Assembly: GCF_032854445.1 (NCBI RefSeq) | Contig: NC_088302.1 | Span: forward strand, 12,769,338 to 12,833,337 | Source: Liolophura sinensis | Taxonomy: Eukaryota > Mollusca > Polyplacophora > Chitonida > Chitonidae | Reading direction: 5' to 3' | Length of the DNA: 64,000 nt | Shown here: positions 21,387 through 32,129 of the stretch, piece by piece | Layout: each line of letters starts with the position of its first letter | How positions within the stretch are numbered: position 1 is the first letter of the stretch | Position numbers and translations under genes: made by a program | Notes under the pieces: model-generated | Database searches by the model: none | Seen by the model: only the letters and a program-made list of their open reading frames with translations | Told to the model about the DNA's origin: nothing

Positions 21387-23827
21387 ATGGCGGGCGGTCC
21401 AAATATTGACGATGATCAGTGGAATCGAAATTTACAGTATGTACCACCTTTTTCACAAGATGAAATTGACAGATGGACTAATGAAGATGATAAAATCCCC
21501 CGAGCCAAGTATCAAAAACGGTACAGCAATTGGATTGAGAGATATATACACGATGTAGAAAGTATGTTTTATCATCAAAACCTGTCTTGTCGCAATGTCG
21601 GTCATATTAACTAAGAGTAAATAGTAACACAAATAGGCTCGTCACCTTGCCATACGATAAGCGTAAGTTAAAATAATGTCTTTACCTTGAAGTATGATTA
21701 AAACGCATGGGTGGAAATACAATGTTTTTGTTTCAATTGCCCCATTTCTTGCAGAAATGTGCTCGTCACGCCCTGGTGTTATAACACTGCGTTGTTGTTA
21801 TAGTACTACTAATAGAGTAGGCTACATAGTGCATAAAAGGCGGCATTGTCAACGCATAGTTTGCGAATATGCATACACTATGTTGCAGATGGGCTGCGTG
21901 TCTGTGTTAGGCACTGATATGTGTTATGAATATTTGTAAACTGCTAAACATGATTGAATTTGGCTCATTTATTTTCTGTTAGTTAAAGAAGAGGTTGATG
22001 GATGTAGCGTCAGGGCCTTTTTATACCCTTCAATGAAAAAAAAAAACTAAAGCAGTCTGAAGCAGCATGCACATGGCTATCTTCGACCATGTTATGGTCC
22101 CGGATGACGTAAGAAAAACTGCAGTGTAAAAACCGGCAGGCCACTCCCATGGCATGCTCTACACCTGTCCCGACTTTTATTAATAAAACTGTTTGTTGAA
22201 TTGAGAGTGTGCAAAATGCAAATGGTTAAGATTTAAGAACATTTCCATAATATTGACAAAATACCGTCTAACTTTCTTACTCTGTGATATTCTTGTTAAA
22301 ATTTAAACTTATTTCAAAATTATAATATTTTTACTGATAAATACTAAGTCTCTGACAATACTGATCTTTGTATTTTAATTGTTGTGTTGATTCTTTATTG
22401 TTATTTATATTTATTTTCTATTGGTGTTGTATTTCTGTTTTGTTATAGTTCTGAATGTTAAAAGATCCTTGTTTACTGGCCAGTACTTGAGTGACTGTGA
22501 GGTAAGTTACTGTTTTTTTTTTTTTTGCATTGGCAGGTCACAAAAAGCCATCACAATTGGTCACCTCTGTGATTCAGGTGACCTTATATTAAAAATCTTT
22601 TTATGGACTCTTATGTTACTGGCCATTTTTCAGCAATATGGCGATGAGAAAAAATAATTTTCCAATGCACTCACTGAACAGTTTTCAAGTTGATTACCTA
22701 CTAGTTATTGATACTGAGTGAGACCATGGTATAATTATATAATTAGACAGTGAGACATGTATAATTAATTATCTGAGGCTCTATGTTTCTTTTCAGGTCA
22801 GATTACAGAAAGGACCACCAGTCAAAGTGTCTGTTACAAAATGCGCTTGCAAAGCAAGAAACCAGTGAAACGGCGCATTATTGAAGGTGTACTGCCAAAA
22901 TTGTACTGCCCTGTTACTCAACAGAAACCGGAGTGTTATATGGAATTCTCTTCTACTTTATCTAATAATTGCCTGAGATTAACAGTGATGCATAGATTTT
23001 GTCATTGTTACCGAACCAAAGATATGCTAAAGATGCTATAGCTGTATCTCCTACAAAATTTGGAATGTTTCCACATGGATCCTGCAGCAGTCAACAACAA
23101 AAGTTACCTCCTTAACAAAACAGAGATGTTATCAATGTAGACTCTTCACCATCTTATCCTCTACCTCAACAACCATCGTTTTACAGTTGTACGCCTGACA
23201 AGGCTCAGTTTAACAATTACGCTGGTCTCCACGTAGATGTAGCAATGGCGAGAGACACCGAAGTACAAACAAGGGAACAAAATAACTGTAAGCTTTATCT
23301 TTCAGCAAGTATGTAGACTGCAAAATGATTTTGAAGCTCTAGCAACACGGTTGATAAAATCCAAACCAATTCAAACACACAAGCAATGAAACATGGAATA
23401 GAATATGAGCCTTTCGCTGCTGAACACTATGCCACCCTCACAGGGAACAATGTTTATGCTTGCAGATTTGTGGTTAATCCAAGTGCACCATATCTAGGAG
23501 CATCCCCAGATAGGAGAGTATTTCATGCCCAGGCTAACCCCCCGTTTGTTTTGTTAGAAATAAAATGTCCTGTTGCCAATTCATATACAAATTGTAGCTA
23601 TTTGAAGCTTGTTGATGGGAAGTACAAGCTTAAAAAACCCATGATTATTATTACCAAATTTTGGGGGCATCTGGGTGTCATTGGCATGCAGTGGTGTGAT
23701 CTTTTCATTTAGACAATCAGACTACCGCATGGAGAGAGTACATTTTGATGAAAGTAAATGGTGTAAAATGCAAGGGAAACTGGATGTTTTCTTTTTCAAG
23801 TACCACCTCCCTATATTGTCACAGTAA
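21387..23827 (+). pseudogene. YqaJ-type nuclease gene with introns (frameshifted)
   Basis: A likely first exon runs 21,387-21,561 (starts MAGGPNIDDDQW, ends near a GTATGT donor). Later candidate exons are 22,449-22,501 (TATAG acceptor, GAG/GTAAGT donor) and from 22,799 (TTTTCAG acceptor), where a CAC pair could be a decayed SWIM-type zinc finger. The recognisable domain is at about 23,310-23,827: FEALATRLIKS, MKHGIEYEPFAAEHYA, NPSAPYLGASPDRRV and LLEIKCPV, which matches the YqaJ exonuclease fold including the conserved GASPD and E-K residues. Frameshifts at about 23,385, 23,638 and 23,712 break the domain. It ends with HLPILSQ then TAA at 23,825 (or a GTAAGC donor). The middle exons are uncertain. 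Confidence 0.6.
23310..23827 (+). pseudogene. YqaJ viral-recombinase-like domain region
   Basis: This is the best supported part of the plus-strand gene. Family members are metal-dependent exonucleases related to phage recombination nucleases, and the acidic residues of GASPD and the E-x-K of LLEIKCP are the expected catalytic set. Both are present, but three frame changes separate the N-terminal FEALATRLIKS, the core, the GHLGVIGMQWCDLF segment and the final MERVHFDESKWCKMQ segment. Some of these may be sequencing errors at homopolymers (for example the A-run at about 23,632). Confidence 0.72.
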
Positions 23828-24614
23828 GCTAAGTAATTATACTATAATAGTCGCTTAGTTCTCCATTTGTTTATGATGCAAAAAAGGTCAAAGAAATACA
23901 AAAGTTGCCTTGGTATGTCTCAGCATGGTTTTTAAGATTAAATAATGAATATTTACCTACAATGTGGAAAAAAATGTTTATAAACTTAGTAATTTTGTTG
24001 CATCAGTGTCAACTAATACATTTGTTTCAAAGTTTGAGATTCATAATCAAATGAGTATTAGAGATCTGTAATAAACATTACATGCTGGAATTAGTCTAGG
24101 GTATTTTGTATTTAAAATACAATGAAAGAAACTTATACGAAAAAGTCGCATTTGTTTTTGTCATTGATAGTGTTAGTCATTTCTAGAGGAACTTGACCAT
24201 CAAGTGTAAATAGCTTGAAGATATATTTTTACAGCTCTCCGAAGTTAAACTTAAAGCTCTCTAAATATCATTAAATACCTAGCTTACAATTTAATAATAT
24301 CCTGATTCAAAATAATCCACTAGCACATTAAAAGCCAATAGTCTACTCTTTTGAGAATTTCAACTGTAAACCCAGTATTTCAGACAGATAGTGTGTGGCT
24401 GGCATAACTGAAACCTTATTAAGATACCGGACCAGTTCAATACCCCTTTAAAGGGAAAGAAGACGACAGAATGTAGATTGTTTTATCTGAAAAAGCACTT
24501 TATTCTGATTCTTAAGACAGTTTTCAATAAAGTTTACAGTTTGTTTCAAGTTAGTGAAATACGCATATGAGAAATTTGCGAGTTGTCAAACAGTATTCTA
24601 CTGAAATTAGATTT

Positions 24615-24860
24615 TATTTCTTTTATTGGATTATTTCACTTCTGACCGCGTGTCAGTTTCATAGGTGGAGGAAAGCGGAATACCCACGGTAAACCACCAA
24701 CCTCTGGCATGTTACTGACAACTCACCCATATATAATGCACACTTTTTTTCTTAATCAATCGCCGAATCGAAAAGTATACCGTTCACTGTGACAGCATAA
24801 GAATCGTACAAATTTCCTGACCGAGGCCGGGCTTGAACTCGAGCCACAACACCTGCCGAC
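24615..24860 (+). mobile_element. Degraded SINE (TTTATTT type)
   Basis: TTTTATTGGATTATTTCACTTCTGAC, then GGTGGAGGAAAGCGG, CCCACGGTAAACCACC and GGGCTTGAACTCGAGCC follow the order seen at 15,713-15,903, but with insertions. It lies between the two convergent transposon genes. Confidence 0.5.
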
Positions 24861-25354
24861 GGAAATAACAGCCAACCTATCCAGAGTTATTTACGTTAGT
24901 GCTTTCAAAAACAAACCTTGAATGCTGCATGATCGACTGACTTGAGCGTTTTGACATCTCATCAAAGGGAGGTGACGGTATAAAGAACAGAATATAGACA
25001 ACTCCCTGGATACACAGTATTTACATGGTGAGTGTGTAAAGTAAGAGCAGGTTCGACCCGTACCAATTTTCACGCTCACCATAAAACACCATGTATCTCT
25101 CTCAACATACTCCGATAACTTGTGGACCCATTTATGTACAGTAATAAACGAGAAAAAGTAAATAACCCACACATATTTATTTGCTGGTAATATTTACTTT
25201 TTCTTCATTTTGAATTGACTGTTTGACCGTTTTTGAGGGGCCCCACTTATCAATAACCACTTACTGGAGCACACTTTCATATGACTTAGGTCCACTAACC
25301 AAGTAAAACTCTGAATGCCCTACATGGGATCGTACCTGATACCCTGAAGAAATA

Positions 25355-27333
25355 TTAGAAAAGTGGCCCTTTTAAGTTGGATCTGATGCACAGTCCAGAT
25401 CTGATTCACTGTGCCTGCCAAACTCAAGGGAATAACAGAGTCAAAAGTGTGGAACTCCTTCACCCTGCGTATAGCTCTCTCGACGTCCATCCGTAACCTG
25501 GCAGCCTCCTGTGTGACACTTCCTGTTTGGTAAATTTTCCCTTCTTCCCCAAAAACGATGGAATGATAAAACTGGCTTTTTTCGGTTGCAAAAGGTCACT
25601 TATCAAAAACCCTTTATCGGCCATAACTTTATCCCCCTCTTCCAGAAGGTTAAGAACACCACACCTTTTTGTCAGTTCTTTGTCTGAAATACAGCCCGTG
25701 TAGAGAGAACTAACAAATGTGACTGTTCCAGTTGGACTGATACCAATCAAACTCTTGAAGGTTGTCTGGCTGTTGTAATTTGAGTAGGTTTCTGAATTTA
25801 ATACTTTGGAACTAGGGGTTTGAACACGAATTTCTGTGGCATCAAGAATAACTGTTGTACTCGGGTAAGCTGACCGGAAACAGTGGGGCATATTCTTCTG
25901 TATAAGTGACCGTGGGCTCCACACTGACAAAGAACCAAGCATAAAGTACAAAAAAATTGGCCCAGGTAATGATGATTTGACTGACAGCGGACTGTGAGAT
26001 GTTAAATCGTACAGCCAAGTCGTGCTCAAAATAGCCTTTGTGTATTTTGCACAAAATTAAAAAAAGGTCAATCAATGTCAGTTTCTCCACTCTAAATACT
26101 TCGCCTTTTCTGTCCACTATGCCTCTGCATTTGTGACCATCGTACCATTGTAGAAGCTGTTGGCTTCAAAGCATTGAAAACTGCTTTCAGCGTAGGATAG
26201 TCTTTAAATCCTGTATAAAACTGAATTAATGTTTTGTCATCAGAAAATCTTGCCAGAAAAAAAAACAATACTTCTCCATCTGACAGATCTGTCCTTGCAG
26301 TTCTTCAATTATTAAGCAAGCCGACTCCAACATATCGTCTGGACATCTAGCTGTCACATCATAATCATGGTCAACAGCCACATCTTGAATTAACGGTTCC
26401 GTCTCTTCTCGCTCAGGTTCTAAAGAGCCTTTTCTCCCTAAACAGAAAGGAAGTCAGATTTCAAAAAAGAATTGTGTACATCAATCAAAAATGCTTTTGA
26501 GTAATAATAGTTCATTTAGAATAGTAGGGAATTTATATAAATATGTAATCGAGTAAGCTGTTATCTAATATTTTTATGCCAGATCTTTATTATGACAAAA
26601 CACTCACCTCAGTTTTCTTCGTTTTGGTTCTGGTCTACCTGGGGTATCTGCAGTCCATACAAACACAGTAGGCAGACTGCCTGGCTTCAGCATCCTTCGA
26701 CCTGCCAGGGCCTTTACAAAATCCTCATATTTGAAGTGTTTACTACACACTCCGGTATGTAGAGTTATCTGTAAGATACAGAATACACACACTTTTATGA
26801 TTTTATTCATATTCATGATAACAGCTCTTTACGGCTTACTATATGTGTACAAAATACCAAAGCAATAGCTGTTTCCACTTTGAAAATATTCCGATTTTTG
26901 TCTTCATGTGAACATAGTGTTACAACAACATTACCTGTCCTGATTACCCTAACTTCCATGGGATGACGTCATTACTAGTCTATGAGTAACAAGAGTAAAA
27001 ATTTCACAAACTACGAACAATAAGACAAGGCCATAGGCCTACTTTATGTAACAACTGAGCACAGATAATTCACCGCAATAGAAAATTACCCGGGACAAAA
27101 CCAAAACTGTAACATGCCGTTGTTGTTGTCATATAGACTTCACACGATCCACACCGACACAGTACAAAATAGTTTGTCACACCCACATGAAAATGTGGCA
27201 AATTATCTCTACGAATTTTGGTAATCCAGGCTTTTGTGAGGCTGTTGTCTTTCGGAAATCTGTGGAATGATATCGTCTTTGTGTTTTTTCCGTTATCGCT
27301 CACGCAGTGTGGAACACAACAGTGATGCGCCAA
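25355..27333 (-). pseudogene. THAP/HTH/DDE transposase gene, three exons, frameshifted
   Basis: Exon 1 (27,333-27,187) encodes the N-terminal half of a C2CH THAP zinc finger (HHCCVPHC, FHRFPKD, KAWITKIRRDN) and ends at a GTGGGT donor. Exon 2 (26,768-26,608, acceptor TTACAG, donor GTGAGT) gives GVCSKHF and LPTVFVW, completing THAP. Exon 3 (from 26,433) has FYTGFKDYPTLKAVFNALKP, an HTH (EHDLAVRFNISQSAVSQI) and the DDE domain: D in LDATEIRVQTPSS, D in DKVMADKGF, E in RMDVERAIRRVKEF. All domain boundaries join in phase, but frameshifts lie at about 26,258 (T-run), 26,115, 25,960, 25,513 and 25,390. The first codon position holds TTG where ATG is expected. THAP binds the transposon DNA; DDE cuts and joins it. 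Confidence 0.78.
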
Positions 27334-27348
27334 GTTGGCATCCGGCTT

Positions 27349-27376
27349 TGCCCACCAAGCCTCGTTTTCGATGCAA
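27349..27376 (-). repeat. 28-bp inverted motif, right copy
   Basis: Reverse-complement partner of 21,342-21,369 (25 of 28 identical). It lies 15 bases upstream of the first THAP codon, mirroring the left copy relative to the nuclease gene. Confidence 0.6.
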
Positions 27377-27710
27377 AGTTCACGGAGCGTGAGTAGTGTA
27401 CATACATGGATTAAATATAATTGTTTCATTTGCATTGCCCTCTGAATTTCAGTGTGCAGCTCAAAATCAGCGACAAGGTCACATGGGAAACAGAACCCGT
27501 TAAATGCTACTTTGCAGCCTTCTAGATATGAAAGGTGATACTGCAAAAATGTGCACCATACAGACATGTACTGGCAATTCATTTGCACTCACAGAAAGAT
27601 CTCGGTGATTATTGGCCGTGAGATGTACACAGGGAACGGATCGGCTGGAGACAATTGACGAACTCATAGAATCTAACCTCACCACTTTAGGAATACCTCT
27701 TGTCTCTTCT
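27377..27710. other. Non-coding stretch right of the composite transposon
   Basis: The long minus-strand ORF that reads through here (27,588-27,070) only continues upstream of THAP exon 1; I see no domain in this part and regard it as flanking DNA or the 5' untranslated region. Confidence 0.4.
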
Positions 27711-27860
27711 GTGGTATTTTTAAAACCAAAGCTAAAATCAAGGTGCGTAATGGTGTGAATAGTTCCAAAGGTGTAGCTTTATAGACGAGCGATTAGACGA
27801 AATGCTGTTTTCCCATGTGTGGAAAGAGGGTTATCAGAGGGGAAAATCTGTCTTAACCCT
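27711..27860 (+). repeat. Dispersed repeat R4, copy 2
   Basis: Direct match to 16,115-16,240 (GCTAAAATCAAGGTGCGTAAT, GTAGCTTTATA, CTGTTTTCCCATGTGTGGA) and inverted match to 61,190-61,255 (TATAGACGAGCGATT). Confidence 0.6.
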
Positions 27861-28495
27861 TTCAGTCTGTTTGTGATCTAAACATAGAAGTTTGGCAACA
27901 ACGTTAAAGGAGAGGAAATTACAGAAGCAAGTTATTTTCACATCATCTCTATTGCATTCTTTCTGAAGGTGAAGAGTAAAAAAGCTACATGTACAGACTG
28001 GGCCACAATCCCACAGATGCATACTATACTTGAAGTATAATACACCAAGAAGCAACCAAATCTGGCAACAAAGCTCTCCAACTCTAAGAATCTGGCACAG
28101 TTGTATGGATGCCAAACCGACGCCGATCGAAACTTCGCTATCTGTACATTTGTATCAAAATTTGGAAACGAGTAAGTATTACAACTTCTAAGAGTAAAAC
28201 CACATTACTTTCAAAACTTGCAGAAATCGTTAACTTATACCATCTTAAACAAGACTTATGCAAATCTTTGTTCAAAGCTAGATATGTCACCTAGTATTTT
28301 AATGACTTCAATCATGTTCAGCAATTTGCAGAGTTGTGCTGTTCATTTCTAATTGTACCAGTGATGAAGATACAGATGCAGAGAGCTACAACAGTGAGGT
28401 CTAATAAGTTGCACCTATGTTTTTTTTTACCTAATTCTGTTTTAGCCATTTATCTAGGGAGCGTGTAACTTGCTACTATTTATGCATTTACATGA
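27861..28495. other. Non-coding stretch
   Basis: Short overlapping ORFs on both strands (27,834-28,115 and 28,109-28,294) lack domains. No repeat partner was recognised in the window. Confidence 0.35.
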
Positions 28496-28620
28496 ACAGT
28501 TAGAATAAAACCCTGACTGAGGTAAATTGACAACAGGCCGTATTTCATCGGTTACGTGTGACCATTTGCCAGACATCACACTGTTGTCGCTGCTCTGTTC
28601 TTACTCTCTATACTTTTTGT
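28496..28620 (+). repeat. Dispersed repeat R7, copy 1
   Basis: AAAACCCTGACTGAGGTAAATT, TTACGTGTGACCATTTGC and the TCGCTGCTCTGTTCTTACTCTC run align with 39,305-39,410. No function was recognised. Confidence 0.55.
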
Positions 28621-28917
28621 GTTTTAACGCCCGAATAACTAAATGTATGGTAGGCTTAGTGTGACACGAGATATTTAAGCGACTGACGCCTTGTGGCCAA
28701 TGATACAAAAGAAATAGAAATGGGCTGTTTGTTTAAACAAAGATTAGCACCACGCTTTCGACTTCTTGAGTATGTCTCCCTAATCCTCTCAATATATATT
28801 TACTTTGTGAAAAAAATTATTTTATACATTTTCCTACTCAGAAAAGAAGGAAGAAATTGTGAACCAGTTTGAAATTACTTAACATTCAAGAGTTAATTTA
28901 CCTTTGACCGTCAATAA

Positions 28918-29045
28918 TAATTATTTATTTATTTGTTATATTTATTTGATTTGTGTTTTACGCCGTACTCAAAAATGTTTACTTTGAACGACTGCGGCCA
29001 GCCTAATGATGACAGGAAACCGGTCAGAGCCCGGGAGAAACCGTG
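28918..29045 (+). mobile_element. SINE (TTTATTT/ACGCC type)
   Basis: TTATTTATTTG, then TTATTTGATTTGTGTTTTAC, GCCGTACTCAAAAATG, GCGGCCAGC and CAGAGCCCGGGAGAAACC are the family consensus in order. It is 3'-truncated at about the same place as the copy at 5,569. Confidence 0.75.
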
Positions 29046-29900
29046 TTGGTTATTAGGTTATGTTGTCTACACCTCCTCTGCGTGTGACTAACTTTTTGTC
29101 ATCAACATTTAAAGAAAACAGGCAGGAAATGATGTACATCACCTTAGCGTGAAAAAAACCCCACACAAATCTTCGATCTTGTGAACTGTATTAATATGGT
29201 CCATCGTGTTGCCTTCGTCTAGATTGTGTTCATTCCAAACCAGTAAGTTATAAACTATCACTGGATTTACAGTGGTTATATATTCCTGTTCGCGTTAATG
29301 TGGTTATGTTAGTAATGGGTGCGAGGAAATGCCGGAATATCTTCGGATAATGAAAAAAAAATGCTGTCAGTATCATGGAAACTTTGAAATACAGTATAAA
29401 GGCACCAGACTGTGTATGCTAGGCAAGGAAGATGTATTGTATCGCAGCTTGAACTTAATTTTACAGACTGCAATATTTGTTTGATGATTCGTTGCATGCT
29501 AAGCCTACTTTGTTCACAACCCATTATGTATGGTTTAGAAGGCGTTGTGGTCACAGTGAGTAAATGCGAAATAAAAAATTCAAAACGAGCTCTTACTAAA
29601 CTAATGCTTTTATTCAGCGTGAAGAATATCGATGGAAATGACACGTATGGAAGAATAATAAAGTGCTGTATCCTTGACTAGGCGCAAAACAACGGGGAAA
29701 ATGTCGTTATTATTTGACAGTTAAATGCATTTTGTATTTCCACTTTTCAATTATCCCTGATGACCTGCATCCTCTCTAGCAGTTGAAGACAGACAAACGG
29801 TACCTTGGGGAATAAAAAAACATGGTGTCCAGAAGCATAAAATATTCATGGGAGCAGACCCAGGATAGTGTATACATTCTAAGAAAAATCAGATACGCAT
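29046..29900. other. Non-coding stretch
   Basis: Overlapping opposite-strand ORFs of 89 and 111 codons (29,412-29,681 and 29,644-29,309) shadow each other and carry no domain. Confidence 0.35.
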
Positions 29901-29902
29901 TT

Positions 29903-30056
29903 TAAGTGTAAATGTTTTCTGTCCAGATGTAAAGTCTTTCTGTCAAGATGTCTTTCTTTCAAGATGTAAAATCTTTCTGTCAAAATGTAAAATCTTTTTC
30001 TCAAGATGTAGTCTTTTTTCCAAGGTGCAAAATGTTTCTGTCAAGGTGCAAATATA
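29903..30056 (+). repeat. Minisatellite, about 21-bp unit, 7-8 copies
   Basis: Imperfect tandem copies of a unit close to AGATGTAAAATCTTTCTGTCA, some shortened by 2-3 bases, with the last units drifting to AGGTGCAAAATGTTTCTGTCA. Different units share derived changes with their neighbours, as expected from local slippage. Confidence 0.8.
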
Positions 30057-30141
30057 GGAATACCAATCCTGATGTACGACTTGATATCCAGTTGTTGTAA
30101 AGAAACCTTATTCCAGATTTTGCAACCTAGTCGGTCATGGC

Positions 30142-30207
30142 AGCTGACAACGTGTATTGTATGTATCTGTGTTCTCAATCCTGTAAGAACACCTAACGTT
30201 GTCAGCT
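30142..30207. repeat. Perfect 12-bp inverted repeat
   Basis: AGCTGACAACGT (30,142-30,153) and ACGTTGTCAGCT (30,196-30,207) could form a hairpin with a 42-base loop. It may be a small transposon remnant; no target duplication is visible. Confidence 0.5.
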
Positions 30208-30654
30208 TGGTTTAATATCCAAATCACTGTACACCATTTATCAGTTTGATCATACTCCATATATCCCATTCAAATCACCACTCATTAAAATATGCATACT
30301 CAAAACAATTGCTAAGACGCAAATAATGTACGTTCATTTCGTATAAAAAAAGATCTCGCTGACGTAACTCGATAATGGGGTAAATAGGGAAGTATGAGAA
30401 CGTAGTTAAATTCCATCTCTAGTCAGAGTTTCTTCATCAGCTTGGTCCTTGATTGAAAATGAGAACAGAAATATCTTTGACCATGGGGTGAAATAATGGT
30501 CGGTTTAATCAGTAAAATGAATAACAATGGAAAAAGTTATTCAATGGAAAATCATTCAAAAATATCTCCAAGGGAGCATAAATCAATCGATCAGTAACAC
30601 ACTAACTGAATTAAGGTTAAACCAAGTTTTAGTCACCAACCTTTCAAGTTTATT
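30208..30654. other. Non-coding stretch
   Basis: AT-rich, with no ORF or repeat partner recognised. Confidence 0.35.
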
Positions 30655-31880
30655 ATTTCACACGTACAGCTGAATGCGGGAAAGTATCTATCTGTTAGGC
30701 TTTACTTTCTTTTGATCACGAAAGACCGTACTAATGCCATCCGGTTACATCAGCCAGTGCTGTCTGTCGCCACAGTGATTGTTCAAAGGCATGGGGCTGC
30801 CTCAGAATAGAGCAGACGGGTTCGGTGATTTGTCTTTCCTCCGTCAGACTGGATTGTGTTCTCTGTTATATTCCAAGAACAAAGCGTCTGTCTGTTGGTT
30901 ACATGAATCCTTGGCTGGGAAACGGCCACCAGCAGTGTATCATTGACACCAGCAGATCGTGTTTTCAAAGCAACTATTTATGCACCTCGGGGGGTACATT
31001 TGATATGTATATACAGCGCTTTATCTACAATCTCGCAGAGTTCAACTTTGAAGCAATAGCCGCAGAAATACATGTCCTGGATCGTTGGATAAAATTTAAA
31101 TGTCGTTTGCAAAAGACAAAAACACAGATAAAAAGATTTTAAATAAATAGACATGCTGGCGCACGGAGTGGTGTTTGAATACTGGGGAAATAAGTTTTTA
31201 AATAGATTTAACCAAAAATATAAAAGCAACGATAGTAGCAGCAAAGAGACCAGTTTACCCTCAGTTTACATCGAATTCGAATGAGTATTCCAGATAAATT
31301 CCTTACACGTGCTCCAAACATACAGACATACTGCACCAGTGGCATTTACCAATGTAGTATACTGTAATCAGCAAATTCAGTAATAGGGTATTTTCTTTAA
31401 CCGACCAGCTAGAAAATGAAGGCTCAAATCCTAAGTTGGATTCAGATAAACTCATCCATATCCATCGCATAAATGCAGCAAATGCCACTTAACAAGTGAC
31501 ATTTGCTTTGTTGAATGACAACCACCTTATAAAAAGTATAATGAATTATAACAGTACAAACCTTCTCTAATTTACTATCGTCATCTTAAATTGACGCTGA
31601 TGTGATTACCCATGTAATATGTTGTCTGTGAAGTTAGTATGTCTGAAGGACGTAGGAGCAGATTCTCCGAGGGTTTCGTACGAGTTTTTGCTTTGAGAAT
31701 TGTTTTACCCATGGGGCACCGTGCGTAGGTGCAAGGATTGAAACGTGGATATATATTTTATAGCTTCAATCCAAACCCATGCGTTATCAGCCTAGTAATC
31801 CACTCCTACTGTTGTGAAGCCTCGCAAAATTCAACATCTGTGCTACAGGCTTCAGTGAACACAATTTGATTTGTGATCCA
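30655..31880 (+). repeat. Dispersed repeat R5, copy 1
   Basis: Shares a collinear series of blocks with 32,130-33,375 and 44,470-46,140. Examples are TTTCACACGTACAGC/TTTCACACGGATAGT, CAGACTGGATTGTGTTCTCT against CAGACTGGATTGCGTTCTCT, GTTACATGAAT, GTTGGATAAAATTTAAATG, GTGAAGTTAGTATGTCTG and AACGTGGATATATAT. ORFs in the copies are not in equivalent frames, arguing against a shared protein. Element class unknown; no terminal repeats were recognised. Confidence 0.7.
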
Positions 31881-31944
31881 CTGCGATATGATAACTAGAC
31901 TAGAATCGGGGTTCTCTCTAGATTCGAGTTATAACTGACTTTAA

Positions 31945-32062
31945 TATCAATAATCTTGCCACTACCTCGCTTAGCGCTCAGCATAGGAGGAATACACGAC
32001 GATGTGGTCGGTATGTTGTCTGTATAATGTGATTAAGCGACGTTAAACCTCAATCAAACAAG
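31945..32062 (+). mobile_element. Internally deleted tRNA-SINE-like element
   Basis: CTCAGCATAGGAGGAATACACGACG, TATGTTGTCTGTATAATGTG and GATTAAGCGACGTTAAACCTCAATC look like the body and 3' end of a tRNA-SINE related to the 32,193 element, joined across an internal deletion. The head is not seen. Confidence 0.45.
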
Positions 32063-32129
32063 CAAACAATTCTGTTTTGTTTGTGTTAATTCGTTTGACT
32101 TCACGGTTAAGTTCATCATTTACACGAAG

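Larger units (their letters stand above)
21342..27376. mobile_element. Probable composite ISL2EU-like DNA transposon: YqaJ nuclease plus THAP-DDE transposase
   Basis: Two convergent intron-containing genes are bracketed by a near-identical 28-bp inverted motif. The plus gene carries a YqaJ-type nuclease domain and the minus gene a THAP domain, an HTH_Tnp_4-like domain and a DDE_4-like catalytic domain. I recall that ISL2EU-type eukaryotic transposons (relatives of bacterial IS5) encode a transposase plus a YqaJ-like nuclease, which fits. No target duplication was found, so the exact ends are unproven. Both genes have frameshifts; the copy is not autonomous as assembled. A degraded SINE (24,615-24,860) lies between the genes. 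Confidence 0.6.

Noticed and set aside
29903-30056. CRISPR-like array
   Set aside because: Units are contiguous and degenerate with no spacers, in a eukaryotic context.
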